From NCBI GenBank assembly GCA_913774625.1, contig CAJYHL010000073.1:1-61704 (forward strand): DNA of 61,704 bases, read 5' to 3'. The translations under genes were made by a program, and so were the position numbers. Every line of letters starts with the position of its first letter. The first letter of the stretch is position 1. The notes beneath the pieces were generated by a model. The model was not told the DNA's origin. It worked only from the letters and a program-made list of their open reading frames with translations, and did not search any database. This document shows, one piece after another, positions 48,604 through 58,188 of the stretch. Source of the stretch: an uncultured Acidovorax sp. GTDB taxonomy: Bacteria > Pseudomonadota > Gammaproteobacteria > Burkholderiales > Burkholderiaceae_C.

Positions 48604-51600
48604 ATGGCCACACACCAGACCCCTCACAATCCCTACGCCGCCGCGGTGGCGCCCAAGCCACCGCCGCGCAAGCGCCGCGGCTGGCGCATCGCCGGCTGGA
48701 CCCTCGCCGCCCTGTTCGCGCTGCTGGCCGCCGTGCTGGGCGCTGCGTGGTGGTGGGCGGGCAGCGACTCGTCGCTGGCCACGGCCCTGTACCGCGCTGC
48801 CCGCTACCTGCCCGCCGGCCAGACGCTGGAAAGCCGCGACGTCACCGGCTCGCTGCGCGGCGGCGGCCGCATCGGCTGGCTGCGCTGGAGCAGCCCGGGC
48901 ATGGCGGTCGAGGTCGAGGACGCGCGCATCGGCTGGCGCCTGGCGCCGCTGGTGCTCGACCGCCGCGTGCAGCTGGGCGAGGTCCATGCTGCCCGCGTGC
49001 TGATCACCCCCCGCCCCACCGACAAGCCCGCCGAGCCCCTGCAGCCGCTGCAGAGCCTGCCGCTGCCGGTGCAGGTGGACCTGCCCTTCCGCATCGACCA
49101 GCTGGTGTGGGCGCCGCCCGCCTCCGAACCGCTGGCCATCGCACAGCTGTCCGGCCGCTACGACTACGACGGCAGCCGCCACCAGTTGGTGCTGGAGAAC
49201 ATCGACATCGCCCAGGGCAGCTACTTCGGCCGGGCCACGCTGGGCGCCCAGGCGCCCATGCCGCTGGACGTGCAGCTGGACGGCAAGGTCCGCACCGCAA
49301 CGCCCGGCGGCGGCGCCGAGCTGCAGGCCACCGCCCATGCGACGGTGAAGGGCACGCTGGCCACCGAGGCCGCACGCCTGCAGGTGGCCGCCCAGCTGCG
49401 CTCGTCGCTGGACGATGCCGAGCCGGCCCAGCCGGCGGCGGCTGCTGCATCCACTGCATCCACTGCATCCGCTGCCCCCGCCAAGGAGCGGACGGCACGC
49501 AAGAAGGGCGCGGCTCCAGCGCCCTCGGCCCCTCCGCCGCCAGCCGAACCCATGCAGGCCGACCTGCAGGCACAGATCGCCCCCTGGGCGCCGCAGCCGC
49601 TGGTGCAGGCCAGCGCCGCGCTGCGCGCGCTGGACCTGGCCGCGCTCTGGCCCAAGGCGCCCCTCACCCGACTGAGCGGCGAGTTGCGCGCGGAGCCCAC
49701 CGCGACAGGCCCGGCGACGGTACCAGGCACGTCGGGCACGGCGCCCACCGCCACCGGCTGGAACATCTCCGCCCAGCTGAAGAACGCCCTGCCCGGCCCC
49801 TGGGACCGGCAGCGCCTGCCGGCCGGCGCCGTCGAGGCCCGCGCCGCCTACGACGGCACGCAGTGGACCGTGCCCCAGGCCACGGTCACCATCGGCGAAG
49901 ACCAGGGCCGCATCGAAGCCCAGGGCAGCTACACCCCCGCCACCCGCGCCCTGCAGGGCCGCCTGCAGCTGCGCGAGCTGCGCCCGGACGCCATCTACAG
50001 CACGCTGGACCGCGCCCCGCTGTCAGGCACGGCCAGCGCGCGCGGCGAAGACGACGGCCTCGTCCGCTTCAGCGCGGACGTGCGCAGCGCGGCATCTTCC
50101 GCAGCGCGCGGCGGCAAGCCCGGCAGCGCCGCGCCGCTGCGCATCGACCGCCTGGCCGCCGAAGGCAGCTGGCGCGAAGGCCGGGTGGACCTGGCACGTC
50201 TGCAACTCGACGCGCTGCAGGCCCAGGTCAGCGCCCGGCAGGTGCAGATCGACACGGCGGGTCTCGCCGGCCGGGGCCAGCTGCAGGCCACGGCGCCCGG
50301 CATCAGCCTGCAGATGGACGGCCAGATGGCACCGCGTTCCGGTACCGGCACGCTGGACGTGCGCGTGGCCGACGCCCAGCGCCTGCAGCGCTGGATCGAC
50401 ACCCTGCCCGGCGGCGCCGGCGCGCTGCAGGGCGCCGTGCTGGACGGCAGCGCCACCCTGGCCGCGCGCTGGAACGGCGGCTGGCAGACACTGCAGCGCC
50501 AGTTGCACGCCGCCGGCCTGCTGCGCGGCACGGCACCAGAAGGCGGCAGCGGCGGCTTCACGCTGCAGGCCCGGCTCGATGTCCCGCGCCTGAAGGCCGA
50601 CCTGCCGCCCCGGCCGGGCAGCAACGCCGGTCCGCAGACCCTGCAGCTGACCGACGCTCAAGGAACGCTCTCCGGCTCGCTGCAGCAGCTCACGCTGGCC
50701 TGGGACGGCCAGCTGCGCCAGGGCGAGCAGCGCGCCGCGCTGCGCCTGCGCGCCAGCGGCGGGCAGGCCGGCGCGCCCGGCAACTGGCGCGCGCAGATCG
50801 GCGAACTGCGCGTGGTCGCGTCGATGGACAAGCAGCCCGGCCCGTGGACGCTGCAGCTGGCGCAGCCCCTCGCCGTCACCGTCCGCCAGCACCCCACGCT
50901 GCTGGTCGAGACCTCGGCCGGCGCGGCCAGCATCACCGGCCCGCGGCCCGGCGAAGCCCGGCTGGACTGGCAGCCCGTGCGCTTCGCGCAGACCGCGCAG
51001 GGCGGCATGCAGCTGCGCACGCAAGGCACGCTGCAGGGCCTGCCCACCGCCTGGGCCGACGCCTTCGCCGGCAACGACGGCCCCTGGCTGCAGCGCCTGG
51101 GCCTGGCCAGCAGCCTGGTGCTGGGCGGCGACTGGAACATCGACCTGGGCGACACCTTGCGCGCCAGCGCCACGGTCCGCCGCGCCAGCGGCGACCTGCG
51201 CATCCTGACCGGCGACACCGGCAGCGTACCGGCCACCATCGTGGTGCGCAGCAGCGGCCAGGGCACGGGCGCCGGCGTGGCGCAGATGGGCGACGGCGCG
51301 GGCACGCTGGCCGGCATCCGCCAGGCCGAAGTCCGCATCGATGCCGAAGGCGACACCGTGCGCGCCCGCGTGCTGTGGGACAGCGAACGCGCCGGCCAGC
51401 TGCAGGCCGAAGGCAGCACGCGGCTGGCGCGCGGCAAGGACGGCGGCTGGCTGTGGCCCGCCGACGCGCCGCTGGCCGCCACCGTCAAGGCCCAGCTGCC
51501 CGATGTGGGCGTGTGGTCGGCCCTGGCGCCGCCGGGCTGGCGCGTCAAGGGCACGCTGCAGGCCGACGCCGCACTGTCGGGCACGCGCACCGCGCCGCGC

Positions 51601-52869
51601 TGGAGCGGCACGCTGGGCGCCGACCAGATGGCGGTGCGCTCGCTGCTCGACGGCGTCGATCTGCAGGACGGCCGGCTGCGCGCCGTGCTGCGCGGCGACC
51701 GGCTGGAGATCACCGAATTCCGCGTGAACGGCGGCCAGGGCAGCAACGCCCGCATCCCGGGCTTCAGCGGCAACCTCACGCCCCCGCCGAAGAGCGGCGG
51801 CACGCTGACCGGCACCGGCTTCGTTTCCTGGGCCGACGCGCTGAACGGCAAGGGCGGCGCGGGTTCCGGCATCGCCATGGACTTCAGCGCCGAGGCGCGC
51901 GCCCTGCAGGTGCTGGTGCGCGCCGACCGGCAGGTCAGCATCTCGGGCAACGTGCAGGCGCGGCTGCAGAACGGCCAGCTCTCGCTGCGCGGCAAGCTCA
52001 CCACCGACCGCGCCACCATCATCCTGCCCGAAGCCGGCGCGCCCACGCTGGGCTCGGACGTGGTGGTGCGCTCGGCCGCCAAGGACCGAGAAGCCCTGGC
52101 GCAGGCCCAGAAGACCGCCCAGGCCGAGGCCCGCGTCGAGGCCGCGCGCCCGCCCGACATCGCCCTCACGCTCAACCTGGGCGACGACTTCGCGCTGCAG
52201 GGCTTCGGCATCACCACGCGCCTCGCGGGCGAGCTGGAGATCCGCAGCGCGGCCACGGCCGGCGCACCGCCACGGGTGACGGGCGAGATCCGTACCGTGC
52301 AGGGCCGCTACCGCGCCTGGGGCCAGTCGCTGGACGTGGAGAACGGCCTCATCCGCTTCAACGGCCCCTACGACAACCCCGCGCTGGACGTGCTGGCCAT
52401 CCGCCCCAACATCAGCGTGCGCGCCGGCGTGCAGGTCACCGGCACGGCCAAGGCGCCGCGCGTGCGCCTCTACTCCGACCCCGACCTGCCCGACGCCGAA
52501 AAGCTCTCCTGGGTGGTGCTGGGCCGCAGCGCCGCTGCAGGCGGTGCCGAGGCCGCGCTGCTGCAGCAGGCCGCGCTGGCGCTGCTCAGCGGCAACGGCG
52601 ACGGCGGCTCGGGCAACTTCGCGCGCCGCCTGGGCCTGGACGAGATCGGCTTCCGCGGCCCCGGCGGCAGCGGCGACGACGCCAGCGGCGCAGCGCTCAC
52701 CTTCGGCAAGCGCCTGTCCAAAGACCTGTACGTGACCTACGAGCGCAGCCTGTCCGGCGCACTGGGCACGCTCTACATCTTCTACGACCTGTCGCGCCGC
52801 CTCACCCTGCGCGCCCAGACCGGCGCCCAGAGCGCGGTGGATCTGATCTACACCCTGCGCTACAACTGA
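48604..52869 (+). CDS. tamB: translocation and assembly module subunit TamB
   Basis: A 1421-residue AsmA/DUF490-type protein spanning the envelope. One N-terminal TM anchor (about 28-50, WTLAALFALLAAVLGAAWWWA) is followed by a very long beta-rich groove region thought to move lipid or help barrel insertion. The conserved TamB C-terminal domain is present (GNVQARLQNGQLSLRGKLTTD, VQGRYRAWGQSLDVENGLIRF, YEDRSLSG-like YERSLSGALGTL). A low-complexity Ala/Ser/Pro insert lies at about residues 278-320, including tandem ATCCACTGC units. GTG 48586 is an alternative start. It forms an operon with tamA, 49 bases away. Confidence 0.94.
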   Translation: MATHQTPHNPYAAAVAPKPPPRKRRGWRIAGWTLAALFALLAAVLGAAWWWAGSDSSLATALYRAARYLPAGQTLESRDVTGSLRGGGRIGWLRWSSPGMAVEVEDARIGWRLAPLVLDRRVQLGEVHAARVLITPRPTDKPAEPLQPLQSLPLPVQVDLPFRIDQLVWAPPASEPLAIAQLSGRYDYDGSRHQLVLENIDIAQGSYFGRATLGAQAPMPLDVQLDGKVRTATPGGGAELQATAHATVKGTLATEAARLQVAAQLRSSLDDAEPAQPAAAAASTASTASAAPAKERTARKKGAAPAPSAPPPPAEPMQADLQAQIAPWAPQPLVQASAALRALDLAALWPKAPLTRLSGELRAEPTATGPATVPGTSGTAPTATGWNISAQLKNALPGPWDRQRLPAGAVEARAAYDGTQWTVPQATVTIGEDQGRIEAQGSYTPATRALQGRLQLRELRPDAIYSTLDRAPLSGTASARGEDDGLVRFSADVRSAASSAARGGKPGSAAPLRIDRLAAEGSWREGRVDLARLQLDALQAQVSARQVQIDTAGLAGRGQLQATAPGISLQMDGQMAPRSGTGTLDVRVADAQRLQRWIDTLPGGAGALQGAVLDGSATLAARWNGGWQTLQRQLHAAGLLRGTAPEGGSGGFTLQARLDVPRLKADLPPRPGSNAGPQTLQLTDAQGTLSGSLQQLTLAWDGQLRQGEQRAALRLRASGGQAGAPGNWRAQIGELRVVASMDKQPGPWTLQLAQPLAVTVRQHPTLLVETSAGAASITGPRPGEARLDWQPVRFAQTAQGGMQLRTQGTLQGLPTAWADAFAGNDGPWLQRLGLASSLVLGGDWNIDLGDTLRASATVRRASGDLRILTGDTGSVPATIVVRSSGQGTGAGVAQMGDGAGTLAGIRQAEVRIDAEGDTVRARVLWDSERAGQLQAEGSTRLARGKDGGWLWPADAPLAATVKAQLPDVGVWSALAPPGWRVKGTLQADAALSGTRTAPRWSGTLGADQMAVRSLLDGVDLQDGRLRAVLRGDRLEITEFRVNGGQGSNARIPGFSGNLTPPPKSGGTLTGTGFVSWADALNGKGGAGSGIAMDFSAEARALQVLVRADRQVSISGNVQARLQNGQLSLRGKLTTDRATIILPEAGAPTLGSDVVVRSAAKDREALAQAQKTAQAEARVEAARPPDIALTLNLGDDFALQGFGITTRLAGELEIRSAATAGAPPRVTGEIRTVQGRYRAWGQSLDVENGLIRFNGPYDNPALDVLAIRPNISVRAGVQVTGTAKAPRVRLYSDPDLPDAEKLSWVVLGRSAAAGGAEAALLQQAALALLSGNGDGGSGNFARRLGLDEIGFRGPGGSGDDASGAALTFGKRLSKDLYVTYERSLSGALGTLYIFYDLSRRLTLRAQTGAQSAVDLIYTLRYN

Positions 52870-52979
52870 AGCCACCCACAGCCCGCACGGAATCTACGCA
52901 AAACGCTATTCAAAACATAGCAAATCAACTGCATTGCAGATGCAGCGGTTCCGGCCCGTGAAGGCCCTGGGCCGCTGTT

Positions 52980-52985
52980 TACAAT
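52980..52985 (+). promoter_or_regulatory. possible -10 box of the tRNA-Arg gene
   Basis: TACAAT lies 11 bases before the tRNA 5' end and matches the -10 consensus at five of six positions. No good -35 box is seen 16-18 bases upstream, so the promoter assignment is tentative. Confidence 0.35.
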
Positions 52986-52995
52986 GGCGGGCTGT

Positions 52996-53070
52996 CTCCT
53001 CATAGTTCAATGGATAGAACGAGTGCCTCCTAAGCGCTAGATGCAGGTTCGATTCCTGCTGAGGGGACCA
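52996..53070 (+). tRNA. tRNA-Arg (anticodon CCT)
   Basis: A 75-base cloverleaf with encoded CCA. The acceptor stem is CTCCTCA / TGAGGGG (one G-T pair), and the D stem GTTC / GAAC has a GG-containing loop. The anticodon stem AGTGC / GCGCT carries loop CTCCTAA, giving anticodon CCT at 53029-53031. The T stem GCAGG / CCTGC has loop TTCGATT. It reads AGG codons, which are rare in this GC-rich genome. It stands alone after tamB; no integrase is near. Confidence 0.95.
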
Positions 53071-53177
53071 CGCTCATCGCCGCTCCATGTCGGCGCGCCT
53101 GTCAGACAAGGCCGCGTCCTGCGCCGCAGGCGCACCACAGCGCGGAACCTTGTCATGCCGCCCCGCCACAATGGGGT

Positions 53178-54425
53178 ATGCGTTCTCCGGCCTCCCCTCC
53201 GTCACCATCCCGCCACCGCGCTGCCAGCGCCCCAGCCCCCCGGTCCGCCGACGGGCCCGCAGCCACTGCCGACCGCGCGCTGGTGCTGCAGGGCGGCGGC
53301 GCGCTGGGGGCCTACCAGGCCGGGGTCTATGAGGCCCTGGCGGAAACCTCCGCCCGGCTCGACTGGGTGGCCGGGGTGTCCATCGGCGCCATCAACGCGG
53401 CACTGATCGTCGGCAACGCCCCCGGGCAACGCGTGGCACGGCTGCGCGAATTCTGGAACCTGGTGTCCTCGGGCTGGGGCCAGCAGATACCGGCCACGTC
53501 CTTCGGCGACCGCTCGCTGCTCAACCAACTGAGCGCGACCACGGCCGTGATGTTCGGCATTCCGGGCTTCTTCCAGCCGCGCAGCGAGGCGTCCCTGGCG
53601 CTGCTGAGCGGCAACGTGCCCGTCACCAGCTTCTACGACACCAGCCCGCTCAAGAGCACGCTGGAGCGGCTGATCGACTTCGACCGCATCAACCACCGCC
53701 AGACGCGCCTGAGCGTGGGCGCGGTCAACGTGCGCACCGGCAATTCGGTGTACTTCGACAACCTGCAGCACACCATCCGCGCCGAGCACATCATGGCCAG
53801 CGGCGCGCTGCCGCCGGGCTTTCCCGCCGTCCACATCGACGGCGAGGACTACTGGGACGGCGGCGTGGTGTCGAACACGCCGCTGCAGTACGTGCTGGAC
53901 ATGCATCCGCGCAGCCGGCCGCTGCAGGTGCTGCAGGTGGACCTGTTCAGCGCACGGGGCGCCATGCCGCAGACCATGTCGGAAGTGGCGCAGCGGCAGA
54001 AGGACATCATGTATTCCAGCCGCACCCGGCTCAACACCGACACGCTGTCGGCCAACGTCAACCTGCAGCAGGCCATGGCCGAACTGATGTCCAAGCTGCC
54101 CGAGCAACTGCGCGGCGACCCCAGCGTGAGCGCGCTGTGCGCCCAGCTCCGGCACGAGCCGATCGAGATCGTCCACCTCATCTACCGTCACCGTCCCTAC
54201 GAGCTCGACTCCAAGGACTACGAGTTCTCGCGCGCCACGGTGCTCGACCACTGGGAAGCCGGCCTGCGCGACCTGCGCCACACGCTGTCGCACCCCGAGT
54301 GGCTGGAGCGCGAGACGCGCCACGGCGTCACCACTTTCGACCTGAGCGAAGGCGGCTCCAATGTCGTGCGCCGGCCGGTGCCCGACCTCACGCCCGACTC
54401 GGCGGCGGGCCCGGGCAGGCGCTGA
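53178..54425 (+). CDS. patatin-like phospholipase/hydrolase (DUF3734 type)
   Basis: A 415-residue serine hydrolase with a Ser-Asp dyad. The oxyanion loop is LQGGGALGAYQAGVYEAL, the nucleophile elbow GVSIGA (Ser68), and the catalytic Asp lies in EDYWDGGVVSNTPLQY. A C-terminal domain of about 150 residues (RTRLNTDTLSANVNLQQAM, VHLIYRHRPYELDSKDYEFSR) is typical of the longer, PHB-associated DUF3734 group. The first about 30 residues are Ser/Pro/Ala-rich and may be a late-start artefact. It is followed by acetoacetate decarboxylase and 3-hydroxybutyrate dehydrogenase, suggesting a role around polyhydroxybutyrate. Confidence 0.9.
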   Translation: MRSPASPPSPSRHRAASAPAPRSADGPAATADRALVLQGGGALGAYQAGVYEALAETSARLDWVAGVSIGAINAALIVGNAPGQRVARLREFWNLVSSGWGQQIPATSFGDRSLLNQLSATTAVMFGIPGFFQPRSEASLALLSGNVPVTSFYDTSPLKSTLERLIDFDRINHRQTRLSVGAVNVRTGNSVYFDNLQHTIRAEHIMASGALPPGFPAVHIDGEDYWDGGVVSNTPLQYVLDMHPRSRPLQVLQVDLFSARGAMPQTMSEVAQRQKDIMYSSRTRLNTDTLSANVNLQQAMAELMSKLPEQLRGDPSVSALCAQLRHEPIEIVHLIYRHRPYELDSKDYEFSRATVLDHWEAGLRDLRHTLSHPEWLERETRHGVTTFDLSEGGSNVVRRPVPDLTPDSAAGPGRR

Positions 54426-54530
54426 TCCGCGCCACGCGCGCAGCGAATGCCTTCCTCGCTCTTGAATGAATTAAGCCAGCGCTAAGTGCCGGGCTCCACA
54501 CTGTTTCCCACCATCCCAAGGAATGCAGCC

Positions 54531-55280
54531 ATGAAGATCGAAGACGTCCGCCGCCAGGCTTTCGCGATGCCGCTGACCAGCCCGGCCTTCCCTCCCGGCC
54601 CCTACCGCTTCATGCGGCGCGAGTTCATGGTCATCACCTACCGCACCGACATGGACGCGCTGCGCGCCGTGGTGCCGGAGCCGCTGGAAGTGACCGAACC
54701 GGTCGTGAAGTACGAATTCATCCGCATGCCCGACTCCACCGGCTTCGGCGACTACACCGAGTCGGGCCAGGTGATCCCGGTGCAGCTGCGCACCGAGCGC
54801 GGCGTGGAGCAAGGCGCCTACGTGCATTCGATGTACCTCAACGACCACCCCCCGATCGCCGGCGGCCGCGAGCTGTGGGGCTTTCCCAAGAAGCTCGCCC
54901 AGCCTTCTTTCAGCTACGAGACCGACGTGGTGGTGGGCACGCTCGACTACGGCCGCGTGCGCGTGGCCAGCGCCACCATGGGCTTCAAGCACCGCCAGCT
55001 CGACCCCGGCCCGGTGCTGGCCGGCATCGCGCAGCCCAACTTCCTGCTGAAGATCATTCCGCACGTCGATGGCACGCCGCGCATCTGCGAACTGGTGCGC
55101 TACCACATGGTCGATGTGGAACTCCACGGCGCCTGGACGGCGCCCGCATCGCTGGAGCTGCACCCGCACGCGCTGGCGCCGGTGGCCGACCTGCCGGTGC
55201 TCAAGGTGGAATCCGCAGTGCATTACATCGCCGACATGACGCTGGCGCTGGGCACGGTCGAGCACGACTACCTGGCCTGA
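54531..55280 (+). CDS. adc: acetoacetate decarboxylase
   Basis: A 249-residue enzyme that turns acetoacetate into acetone and CO2 through a Schiff base. The active site [12 protein letters not shown] has the reactive Lys120 with the adjacent Lys121 that lowers its pKa, as in the clostridial enzyme. [24 protein letters not shown] and the C-terminal [12 protein letters not shown] also match. ATG 54531 follows AAGGA; an upstream in-frame start is unneeded. It lies between the patatin and bdhA genes, which together handle C4 ketone bodies. Confidence 0.93.
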   Translation: MKIEDVRRQAFAMPLTSPAFPPGPYRFMRREFMVITYRTDMDALRAVVPEPLEVTEPVVKYEFIRMPDSTGFGDYTESGQVIPVQLRTERGVEQGAYVHSMYLNDHPPIAGGRELWGFPKKLAQPSFSYETDVVVGTLDYGRVRVASATMGFKHRQLDPGPVLAGIAQPNFLLKIIPHVDGTPRICELVRYHMVDVELHGAWTAPASLELHPHALAPVADLPVLKVESAVHYIADMTLALGTVEHDYLA

Positions 55281-55348
55281 TACCGGCAGGTACTGTCCTC
55301 GCCTCGCCTATCCTCTTTCTTCGTCACCATTCAACCTCAGGAGAACCC

Positions 55349-56131
55349 ATGCAACTCAAGGACAAGGTCGCTTTCATCACCGGCTCGGCCAGCGGCATCG
55401 GCAAGGAAATCGCCACCGTCTTCGCCAAGGAAGGCGCCAAGGTCGTGATCGCCGACCTGAACAAGGACGCGGCCAGCGCCACGGCCGAGGAGCTGAAGTC
55501 GAAAGGCGGCCAGGCCATGGGCGTGGCCGTCGATGTGACCGACGAAGCCCAGGTGGATGCCGCCGTCGAAGAGGCCGCCAAGGCCTTCGGCGGCATAGAC
55601 ATCCTGGTGAGCAACGCCGGCATCCAGATCGTGCATCCGGTCGAGGAATTCAGCTTCGCCGACTGGAAGAAGATGCTGGCCATCCACCTGGACGGCGCCT
55701 TCCTCACCACCCGCGCCTGCCTGAAGCACATGTACGCGCAGGGCCGCGGCGGCAGCGTGATCTACATGGGCTCGGTGCATTCCAAGGAAGCCTCCAAGCT
55801 CAAGGCCCCCTACGTGACGGCCAAGCACGGCCTGATCGGCCTGTGCAAGACGGTGGCCAAGGAAGGCGCGGCGCACGGCGTGCGCGCCAACGTGATCTGC
55901 CCCGGCTTCGTGCGCACGCCGCTGGTGGAAAAGCAGATTCCCGAACAGGCCAAGACCCTGGGCATCACCGAAGAGGAAGTGGTGAAGAACGTGATGCTCA
56001 AGGAAACGGTGGACGGCGAATTCACCACCACCAACGACGTGGCCCTGGCCGCGCTGATGTTCGCGGGCTTCCCGACCAACGCGCTGACCGGCCAGTCGCT
56101 GGTGGTGAGCCACGGCTGGTTCATGCAGTAA
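55349..56131 (+). CDS. bdhA: 3-hydroxybutyrate dehydrogenase
   Basis: A 260-residue SDR that interconverts (R)-3-hydroxybutyrate and acetoacetate with NAD. The cofactor motif is [16 protein letters not shown], and the acidic residue in VVIADLN indicates NAD preference. The catalytic set is in [24 protein letters not shown] (Ser, Tyr-x3-Lys). The substrate-binding lid ([24 protein letters not shown]) is the characteristic BdhA insertion, and the protein ends in the usual SHGWFMQ. CAGGAG precedes the ATG. It completes the patatin-adc-bdhA set. Confidence 0.95.
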   Translation: MQLKDKVAFITGSASGIGKEIATVFAKEGAKVVIADLNKDAASATAEELKSKGGQAMGVAVDVTDEAQVDAAVEEAAKAFGGIDILVSNAGIQIVHPVEEFSFADWKKMLAIHLDGAFLTTRACLKHMYAQGRGGSVIYMGSVHSKEASKLKAPYVTAKHGLIGLCKTVAKEGAAHGVRANVICPGFVRTPLVEKQIPEQAKTLGITEEEVVKNVMLKETVDGEFTTTNDVALAALMFAGFPTNALTGQSLVVSHGWFMQ

Positions 56132-56190
56132 GCCGCAGGCCGCCAGCCGCAGGGGGCCTCTTTGCTCCCTGCGCTGCCGACTTCCCTCTC

Positions 56191-58188
56191 CTATCCGCCG
56201 GGCATGCCCTCCGGCGCATCAGCATCAGCATCAGCATCGTCATCTGCTCCGTCCGCATGCTGCTGCCCCTGCGCCACCTGGGCGATGGCCCGCAGCAGCG
56301 CGGCCTGGGCCACGGGCTTGAACAGGATGGGCACGCCTGAAGCCCGCGCGCTCAAGAGCCGCTCGGGCGAAGTCTCTCCGGTGATGAGCAACAGCGCCTG
56401 CGGTGTGAGAAAACGCTCTGCCAGGCGCTGGCCGGCCTGCAGGCCGTCGGCCCCGTCCGCCAGCCGGTAGTCGCAGATCAGCATCGCGAAAGGGCGCTGG
56501 CCCGGCGCCGCGCCAACGGCCAGCGCCTCGGCCGCTTCGGCCTCGCCCGCCACGGCCAGGGCCTCGATGCCGTAGCTGTCCAGCAGCTCCGTCATGGCAT
56601 CGCGGATGTCGGCTTCGTCGTCGATCAGCAGCACCCTGCCGGGCAGCGCCCGGGCCCGTTCGCGCAGCGCGTGCAGCGGATCGGACTCCGCGCCCTCTTC
56701 CTGCGCCTCAAGCGCCAGCGGCTCTTCCTCATACCCATGCGGCGGCTGCTGCGCCGCCTGGGCCAGCGGCAGCTGGATGCGAAAGCGCGTGCCACGGCCG
56801 GGGCGCGAACGCAGGCTCACCGGATGCCGCAGCAGCTGGGCCAGCCGCCGCACGATGGACAGGCCTATGCCCAGGCCCCGCGCGCGGTCGCGGCCGGGGT
56901 TGTCGATCTGGTAAAACTCCTCGAAGATCCGCTCGCGCTGCCCATCGGCGATGCCGATGCCGGTGTCGGTCACGTCGATCAGCACGCTCTGCCCCACGGC
57001 GCGTGCGGTGACGCTGACACCGCCGCTCTGCGTGTACTTCAGGCCGTTGTCGATCAGGTTCAGCAGCATGCGGTAGAGCAACTGCAGGTCGCTGCGCACC
57101 CAGAGCCCGCTGGAGCGCAGCCGCAGCTGCAGCCCGCGTTCCTGCGCCACGCCGGCGAAGGTCTGGTTCAGCGCCAGGAACAGCCCGTCCAGCTCCACCG
57201 GGCGCTCTTCGACCACCACCACGCCGGCATCGAGGCGCGAGATATCGAGCATGGCGTCCAGCGAGGCACTCAGCGCATTGACCGAGGTCATCATGCGATC
57301 GACGTTCTCGCGCGCCGGGTGGCCGGCCAGCGCGCCCTGCAAGGTGGCACCGAACAGCGACACCGCATGCATGGGCTGGCGCAGGTCGTGGCTGGCGGTG
57401 GCCAGAAAGCGCGTCTTCTCGGCGCTCGCGCGTTCGCTGATGGCGATCTGCTCGCGCAGGCCGGTGGCGAGCGCCTCGTTCTCGAAGCGCAGCCGCAGCG
57501 ATTCGGCGATGCGCCCGTTCTGCTGCACGCCCGCGCGCAGCGTGAGCACCAGGTTGACGGTGATGAAGGCTGCCAGCAGCCAATGCACCAGGCCGCCCTT
57601 CAGCACCAGCGCCAGGATCAGCCCGGACATCATGGGAATGCCGTAGCCGAACATCGCGGGCTTGATGGCCCAGCGCGCCTGCACCGCGCGGGTCCAGCTG
57701 CCCATCATCACCACGGTCGTCAACGTGGTGATGTTCTGCGAACCCATCGCCATGAGCAGAAAGCCCGCCGGGGCCGTCGCCAGGCTGGTGAGCGTCACCA
57801 GCACGGTGTACTTGCGCGCCCAACGGGCGGTTTCCTCGATGGGCGCATCGGGCGTCCAGCGCCGGGCCAGCAGGGCGTAAAGGTCCGCGGCCAGCAGCGT
57901 GGCGAACCAGGCCACCAGGGCGGGATGCAGGCCGGGATCGACGCGCGGCCATGAGAACAGCGTCAGCGCCGTCGCGAAGGCCAGATGGGCGCTGACCGCC
58001 ATGGTGTGGCCCGCATAGACGGTCGCCACCTGCTCGCGCAGCACGCGCAGCTCCAGGCTGGGTTCGGTGCCAGCGCCCGAGCCCGTTCCCGTTACCGCAC
58101 CTGCGCGCCCGGCCGTGGGGGCTCGGTCATCGGCAGCCGCAGCCGCAGGGCCGGAGGCAGCAGGCGTATCCGCAGGCAGCATCGTCAT
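56191..58188 (-). CDS. hybrid sensor histidine kinase with C-terminal receiver
   Basis: A 665-residue kinase. After an Ala/Gly-rich N-terminus come about six TM helices (about 60-225) with no large periplasmic domain. A dimerisation segment carries the phospho-acceptor His in LATASHDLRQPMHAVSLFGATL. The ATPase domain has N box LLNLIDNGLKYTQ, G1 DTGIGI and G2 GLGIGLSIV. The C-terminal receiver (about 515-640) has VLLIDDEADIRDAM and acceptor Asp in LICDYRLADG. The end is an Asp-Ala repeat encoded by tandem GCATCA units near 56216-56238. The ATG overlaps the response-regulator stop by four bases, so the two are coupled. Confidence 0.93.
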   Translation of the reverse strand: MTMLPADTPAASGPAAAAADDRAPTAGRAGAVTGTGSGAGTEPSLELRVLREQVATVYAGHTMAVSAHLAFATALTLFSWPRVDPGLHPALVAWFATLLAADLYALLARRWTPDAPIEETARWARKYTVLVTLTSLATAPAGFLLMAMGSQNITTLTTVVMMGSWTRAVQARWAIKPAMFGYGIPMMSGLILALVLKGGLVHWLLAAFITVNLVLTLRAGVQQNGRIAESLRLRFENEALATGLREQIAISERASAEKTRFLATASHDLRQPMHAVSLFGATLQGALAGHPARENVDRMMTSVNALSASLDAMLDISRLDAGVVVVEERPVELDGLFLALNQTFAGVAQERGLQLRLRSSGLWVRSDLQLLYRMLLNLIDNGLKYTQSGGVSVTARAVGQSVLIDVTDTGIGIADGQRERIFEEFYQIDNPGRDRARGLGIGLSIVRRLAQLLRHPVSLRSRPGRGTRFRIQLPLAQAAQQPPHGYEEEPLALEAQEEGAESDPLHALRERARALPGRVLLIDDEADIRDAMTELLDSYGIEALAVAGEAEAAEALAVGAAPGQRPFAMLICDYRLADGADGLQAGQRLAERFLTPQALLLITGETSPERLLSARASGVPILFKPVAQAALLRAIAQVAQGQQHADGADDDADADADAPEGMPGG

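Noticed and set aside
49441-49470. Tandem ACTGCATCC units considered as a mobile-element footprint.
   Set aside because: The three units are in frame inside tamB and encode an Ala-Ser-Thr low-complexity insert, best explained by local slippage.
50023-52875. A 950-codon minus-strand open frame opposite tamB.
   Set aside because: Antisense shadow with Gln/His/Ala-rich low-complexity translation and no start signal.
48747-52961. A 1404-codon open frame on the plus strand overlapping tamB.
   Set aside because: It is the shifted frame of tamB. Its translation is almost only Arg, Ala, Gly and Pro, and it has no domain.
52996-53070. The tRNA-Arg gene as an integration site for a genomic island.
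   Set aside because: No integrase, direct repeat of the tRNA 3' end or change of gene style follows; the downstream genes are ordinary metabolic genes.
56216-56238. Tandem GCATCA hexamers considered as a CRISPR- or iteron-like array.
   Set aside because: They lie inside the 3' end of the histidine kinase gene, encode an Asp-Ala tail, and have no spacers. No CRISPR array is visible anywhere in the window.
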